Assembly: GCF_900112025.1 (NCBI RefSeq)
Contig: NZ_FOKL01000003.1
Span: 62,001-126,000 of the forward strand
Length of the DNA: 64,000 nucleotides
Source: Janthinobacterium sp. 344
GTDB taxonomy: Bacteria > Pseudomonadota > Gammaproteobacteria > Burkholderiales > Burkholderiaceae_D
Direction of reading: 5' to 3'
This document shows, piece by piece, positions 61,146 to 64,000 of the stretch (positions are counted from its first letter, which is position 1; each line of letters opens with the position of its first letter). The position numbers and the translations under genes are program-made. The notes beneath the pieces were generated by a model. It saw only the letters and a list, made by a program, of their open reading frames with translations. It searched no databases and was not told where the DNA came from.

Positions 61146-61583
61146 CTACCAGCTGGACGGATCTTCCGTCGCCGCCCTGGCCAGGTCGGCGGCCCAATCC
61201 TGCCGGACCAGGCGGTAGATGTCGGCAAAAAAGGCGCGCGGGTCGGCCATGTCATCCCACAGGGCGGGCAGGGCGTGCGTGCTGTCGGGATCATGCTCGA
61301 GGATGGCCTGGAAATCGTAGGCGGGGTCTTGCAGCGCCTGCGCCAGCACGGCCACCAGCGCGTGGCGGTGGCGGTAGCTCAGTTCCTTGTATTGCGAGGT
61401 GATGTCGCGCCGTATCAGCGCCGCGCGCTGGAGCGGGTCGTCCATGTCCCAGGTGTCCAGTTCCACGCCCAGGGTTTCTTCGCGGTCATACACGTCGAAG
61501 GGGCCGAGAAAATGGTGGAGCGTAGGAATGTAGGGAGCATCGCTCCAGGGGCCGCGCAGTCCCTTCTGTTTCATTTTTTGCAT
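61146..61583 (-). CDS. Protein of unknown function
   Basis: A 145-residue cytoplasmic protein, MQKMKQKGLRGPWSDAPYIP and onward, acidic in the centre (DTWDMDDPLQ) with helical repeats (ALVAVLAQALQDPAYDFQAIL). I do not recognise it. GGGGAGCG lies just before the ATG. It follows the membrane-anchored gene upstream by 13 bases on the same strand and is probably in one operon with it. Upstream in-frame codons extend to 61829 but overlap that gene. Confidence 0.62.
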   Translation of the reverse strand: MQKMKQKGLRGPWSDAPYIPTLHHFLGPFDVYDREETLGVELDTWDMDDPLQRAALIRRDITSQYKELSYRHRHALVAVLAQALQDPAYDFQAILEHDPDSTHALPALWDDMADPRAFFADIYRLVRQDWAADLARAATEDPSSW

Positions 61584-61596
61584 GAGCGCTCCCCGT

Positions 61597-61983
61597 TTAC
61601 GCGCATTCTGGCAAGGTCCAGCCTTCGTCGCCCATGTCCGTCGGATAGATGGCGCGGCTCTGGTTCTGGCCCCAGCGGGCATGGTCGAGGATGCCGTCTT
61701 CATGCATGTCCAGCACCCATTCGGTGCTTTCCAGCAAGGTGCCGTCCTTGTGATAGACGCGGAAAAAGGTGGATGTGCTGAGGGCCCGCACGATGTTCTG
61801 CGGCACGCCGTCGCCGTAGTGGGGCACATAGGTCTTGATCACGCACGTGCCCTGGTCGTTCCACTGCTGGGCATATACGCTGGCATTGCGCGCGGCGCTG
61901 ACCTTGATGAACAGCCAGGCGGCCAGCAGGAGGGCGAACAGGAGGGCGGCGGCGATCAGGCCGGTTTTCTTGAGTAGCTGCAT
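61597..61983 (-). CDS. Small membrane-anchored protein of unknown function
   Basis: A 128-residue protein with one N-terminal membrane segment (about residues 6-29, TGLIAAALLFALLLAAWLFIKV) and a soluble domain with YVPHYGDGVPQNIVRAL, FFRVYHKDGTLLESTEWVLDMHEDGI and a C-terminal Cys. It looks beta-rich. I do not recognise it. The ATG at 61983 opens on the membrane segment; another at 62019 adds 12 residues. It is the first gene of a two-gene minus-strand unit. Confidence 0.6.
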   Translation of the reverse strand: MQLLKKTGLIAAALLFALLLAAWLFIKVSAARNASVYAQQWNDQGTCVIKTYVPHYGDGVPQNIVRALSTSTFFRVYHKDGTLLESTEWVLDMHEDGILDHARWGQNQSRAIYPTDMGDEGWTLPECA

Positions 61984-62083
61984 GAGGTCATGGCATGGCC
62001 AAAAACGGAGTTGCCGCATTGTATGTCAAGAGCGGAAATACTTGCTGTACGGCACGTGCGGCAAGTATCCCCCGCGTGGCTGT

Positions 62084-62635
62084 CTATTTCGGCAGTGCCG
62101 CCTGCAAGGCATTGGCCATTTCCAGGTGATGTTGCAAAGCTGGCAAAGTCTTGGCGGCAAAGGCCTTGATGTCGGGATCGCTGGCCTTCTGGCTGGCCTC
62201 CGTAAACAGTTTCACGGCATCCTTGTGCGCCGCCACGCCGATGCTGGCCGCGTATTCCTTGTCGAACTGCGCGCCTTCCAGCCGGCTCAGCTTGTCGATC
62301 TGCGCCTTGTGCCTGGCACCGGGCTGGTCGCTGACCTCGATCTGCTTGCCGCTGGCCAGCTGCTGCAATTCATCGGCCACTTTCGTATGCTCCGTGACCA
62401 TGGCGTCGGCGAATTGCTTTACTTCCGCATTGCCGCTCTTGCTTTGCGCCACTTTGCTGGCGGCGATTTCCGTGCTGCCCGCGTCGGCCGCCTTGCTGAG
62501 GAATTGCTTGTCGTACGCGCCCGGCGCGGCGGCGGCGAGGCTGTTGATGGCGATGCCGCTGAGCAGCGCCACGGCGGCGCCGATGGCCACGCTTTTCAGG
62601 GAAGGCGCACGGGAACTGGTGGTGGAAATACGCAT
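62084..62635 (-). CDS. DUF4142 exported protein
   Basis: A 183-residue exported protein. A membrane or signal segment spans about residues 12-35, and the DUF4142 (ferritin-like, all-helical) domain follows: DKQFLSKAADAGSTEIAASKVAQSKSGNAEVKQFADAMVTEHTKVADELQ is characteristic, ending HHLEMANALQAAL. DUF4142 proteins are periplasmic or outer-membrane; their role is unknown. AAAGGA precedes the ATG at 62635; an upstream ATG at 62650 is possible. Confidence 0.82.
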   Translation of the reverse strand: MRISTTSSRAPSLKSVAIGAAVALLSGIAINSLAAAAPGAYDKQFLSKAADAGSTEIAASKVAQSKSGNAEVKQFADAMVTEHTKVADELQQLASGKQIEVSDQPGARHKAQIDKLSRLEGAQFDKEYAASIGVAAHKDAVKLFTEASQKASDPDIKAFAAKTLPALQHHLEMANALQAALPK

Positions 62636-62740
62636 GGAAAATCCTTTCATGTCATGAGTGGTGTTTTCTGCAAGCTGGCGACCATGTTAAGCCGCCAGCC
62701 CGCGCACACCCATAGGACAGTCGCGGCCATGACCGTAGGA

Positions 62741-63391
62741 CTAGTCCTGTCCGCTAACGCACAGTTCTACTTGTTTGAGAGCGAACAAGGCGGCGATGCC
62801 GGCATCGCGGCGCCAGCCCGGCATGCCGATGGCCAGCCATTCCGCCATCGCCTCCAAGTGCGCCGGCGCCGAGACGCTGTGCTCGAGCTCATCGAGCACC
62901 GTGTCGCGGTCGATGTACAGGCCGTCCAGCCAGGCGTCGAAGGACGGCGCCAGTTCGATGAAGCCGTGGGCGCGCTTGCCCGTCCACTCCGGCAATTCCT
63001 GCACATAGCTCATGACCCGGCCCGCACCTTCCGGCGTCAGGTCCAGGAAGACCATGGAGTTGCCGCCATCGCGGGCGAACGGCAGGATTTTGACGGGCAT
63101 GGCCATGTGCTGGCGCGCCGCGCGCATCTCGCCGATCAGGGTTTCATCGCAGAAATCACCTTCCTCGGCACTGAAAAAGGTATTGAAGCCCATCTTCTCC
63201 ACGCCGCCCTCGCCATCGGGCACGTCGCAGGTGTAGTCGGACCAGGCGCCGTTGGCCACTTGCAGGAAAGCCAGGAAAGCGGGCGGCAGCGGCGCTTCCA
63301 GCAAGGCTTCGATGGCGGCGATCTGCTGCGCGGTGGGTGGCGGCTTGGCGCCGTCGAGCGCCAGGTGGCGGTATCGCGTGTAATAAGTCAT
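62741..63391 (-). CDS. SMI1/KNR4 family protein
   Basis: A 216-residue cytoplasmic protein of the SMI1/KNR4 (SUKH) superfamily. IAAIEALLEAPLPPAFLAFLQVANGAWSDY is the family N-terminus, and the rest follows the pattern with GFNTFF, ILPFARDGGNSMVFLDL and SFDAWLDGLYID. SUKH proteins include many immunity proteins against bacterial toxins, but also general ones; here no toxin gene is adjacent. CGAGGAT precedes the ATG. The MerR gene lies 12 bases upstream on the same strand, so the two may be co-transcribed. Confidence 0.85.
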   Translation of the reverse strand: MTYYTRYRHLALDGAKPPPTAQQIAAIEALLEAPLPPAFLAFLQVANGAWSDYTCDVPDGEGGVEKMGFNTFFSAEEGDFCDETLIGEMRAARQHMAMPVKILPFARDGGNSMVFLDLTPEGAGRVMSYVQELPEWTGKRAHGFIELAPSFDAWLDGLYIDRDTVLDELEHSVSAPAHLEAMAEWLAIGMPGWRRDAGIAALFALKQVELCVSGQD

Positions 63392-63403
63392 TGATTATCC
63401 TCG

Positions 63404-63787
63404 TTAATTTCTTGCGACGGCCACGCCATCGTCGCAGCCCGTCTCCACCTTGGCCAGCGCATCGACGAGTCCGGCCCGCAGCACGGCCATCGAGCGGGCC
63501 TTGTCGTCGATCTGGGCGATTTTCGTTTCCAGCATGGCCCGCTTGGTTTGCGCATCGAGCGCATTTTCCTGCCACACGGCAATGACTTCGGCGATTTCCT
63601 TCAGGGTAAAACCCAGCGCCTTGGCGTGGCCGATCAGCTCGATGCGGCGCAAGGCCTGCGCCGAATATTCCTTGTAGTTATTCGTCAAACCCGGCTGCGG
63701 CGCCTCGTCCAGCAGCCCCTGGCGCTCGTAGAAGCGCACCGTGTCCTTGCTCACGCCCGTCAGGCGGGTAATTTCTCCGATGCGCAT
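63404..63787 (-). CDS. MerR-family transcriptional regulator
   Basis: A 127-residue MerR-type protein. The winged helix reads MRIGEITRLTGVSKDTVRFYERQGLL and YKEYSAQALRRIELIGHAKALGFTLKEIAEVIA, followed by a coiled-coil dimerisation helix. It lacks the Cys cluster of metal-sensing MerR proteins (only one Cys near the end), so it probably responds to an organic or redox signal. AGGGG precedes the ATG. It is divergent from the short-chain dehydrogenase gene, the likely target. Confidence 0.87.
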   Translation of the reverse strand: MRIGEITRLTGVSKDTVRFYERQGLLDEAPQPGLTNNYKEYSAQALRRIELIGHAKALGFTLKEIAEVIAVWQENALDAQTKRAMLETKIAQIDDKARSMAVLRAGLVDALAKVETGCDDGVAVARN

Positions 63788-63796
63788 CGATTCCCC

Positions 63797-63828
63797 TTGA
63801 CCGTGGACTAAAGTCGACAGTTTACAGT
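63797..63828 (+). promoter_or_regulatory. MerR-type promoter of the SDR gene
   Basis: A -35 element TTGACC at 63797-63802 is followed by the imperfect repeat GTGGACT-AA-AGTCGAC (63803-63818) and a TACAGT -10-like element at 63823-63828. The spacer of 20 bases is longer than usual and is typical of MerR-regulated promoters; the exact -10 is not certain. Confidence 0.6.
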
Positions 63829-63857
63829 GGATTTCCCTTCACTACGATTCAATTGCC

Positions 63858-64000
63858 ATGACCGCCATCAACTATACCAAGCAGACCGTGCTGATCACGG
63901 GCGCCTCGTCCGGCATCGGCCGCGTCTTTGCGGAAACCCTGGCCGCGCGCGGCGCCCATGTGCTGCTGCTGGCCCGCTCGGGGGCCGTGCTGGAGCAATT
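63858..64000 (+). CDS. Short-chain dehydrogenase (3' truncated by window)
   Basis: The first 47 residues of an SDR-family oxidoreductase. TVLITGASSGIGRVFAETLAARGAHVLLLAR contains the coenzyme-binding GxxxGxG motif (GASSGIG), and the Arg that follows the second strand suggests NADP preference. The substrate cannot be guessed. It is divergent from the MerR gene. The gene runs off the right edge. Confidence 0.88.
   Translation, partial: MTAINYTKQTVLITGASSGIGRVFAETLAARGAHVLLLARSGAVLEQ

Overview
This window looks like the chromosome of a betaproteobacterium of the Oxalobacteraceae (Janthinobacterium / Duganella / Massilia type). That is an inference. It rests on high GC with strong third-position G/C, dense short-spaced operons, many GNAT acetyltransferases and alpha/beta hydrolases, LysR and MarR regulators in divergent pairs, and the style of the CadR, YjiA and KfrA-like proteins. 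I saw no rRNA or tRNA gene, CRISPR array or intact insertion sequence. The window cuts a metal-GTPase gene at its left end and a short-chain dehydrogenase at its right end.

Layout. 1-3.6 kb: a zinc/nickel homeostasis block with two COG0523 GTPases, a NiCoT permease, a GNAT enzyme and a convergent Zur-like Fur-family repressor. 3.7-9.3 kb: a complete Anbu (bacterial proteasome-like) operon with transglutaminase, alpha-E and circularly permuted ATP-grasp partners, followed by a DUF900 hydrolase. 9.4-14.8 kb: an orphan histidine kinase, an exported amidase-like protein, a TonB-dependent siderophore receptor with a clear Fur box, and a TonB-like proline-rich protein. 15-17.4 kb: an operon of three exported proteins of unknown role. 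17.8-22.5 kb: a hydroxyacid dehydrogenase, LtrA, and a LysR/MFS divergent pair with an operator-like inverted repeat. 22.7-30.1 kb: a CSS-EAL phosphodiesterase, a class C-type serine hydrolase plus the remains of a second one, DUF535, DUF1801, GNAT and DUF3592 proteins.

30.2-34.7 kb is the most accessory-looking part. A KfrA-like coiled-coil DNA-binding protein faces a tyrosine recombinase across an AT-rich, palindrome-rich gap. Next come gene debris, a small acidic protein and another serine hydrolase. 34.8-41.7 kb holds a LysE/MocR operon, an S41 peptidase-MarR operon with a strong palindrome at its promoter, a thioesterase-MarR pair, and a citrate-synthase-like protein with an N-terminal helix-turn-helix. 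41.8-45.1 kb holds a GNAT, an FAD oxidoreductase, and a distinctly AT-rich patch with a HEPN/MtlR-like protein. 45-48.2 kb: LysR, GNAT and an SmvA-like exporter.

48.3-54.9 kb is rich in exported hydrolases around a LytS/LytTR two-component pair and an exported sulfatase-modifying-factor-like protein that lacks the catalytic cysteines. 54.9-57.7 kb is a textbook divergent cadA/cadR pair with a MerR-type promoter. 57.8-63.8 kb carries an exported protein of unknown role, a chemoreceptor next to a stand-alone periplasmic Cache protein, small membrane or exported proteins (DUF4142, SMI1/KNR4), and a MerR regulator divergent from the truncated SDR gene.

Metal handling recurs (Zur/COG0523/NiCoT, Fur-controlled TonB receptor, Cd/Zn/Pb exporter), as does divergent regulator-target architecture. 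The best candidates for under-described biology are the Anbu operon, the KfrA-like/recombinase pair, the AT-rich HEPN-like island, and the 32.5-33.3 kb debris next to a small acidic protein.
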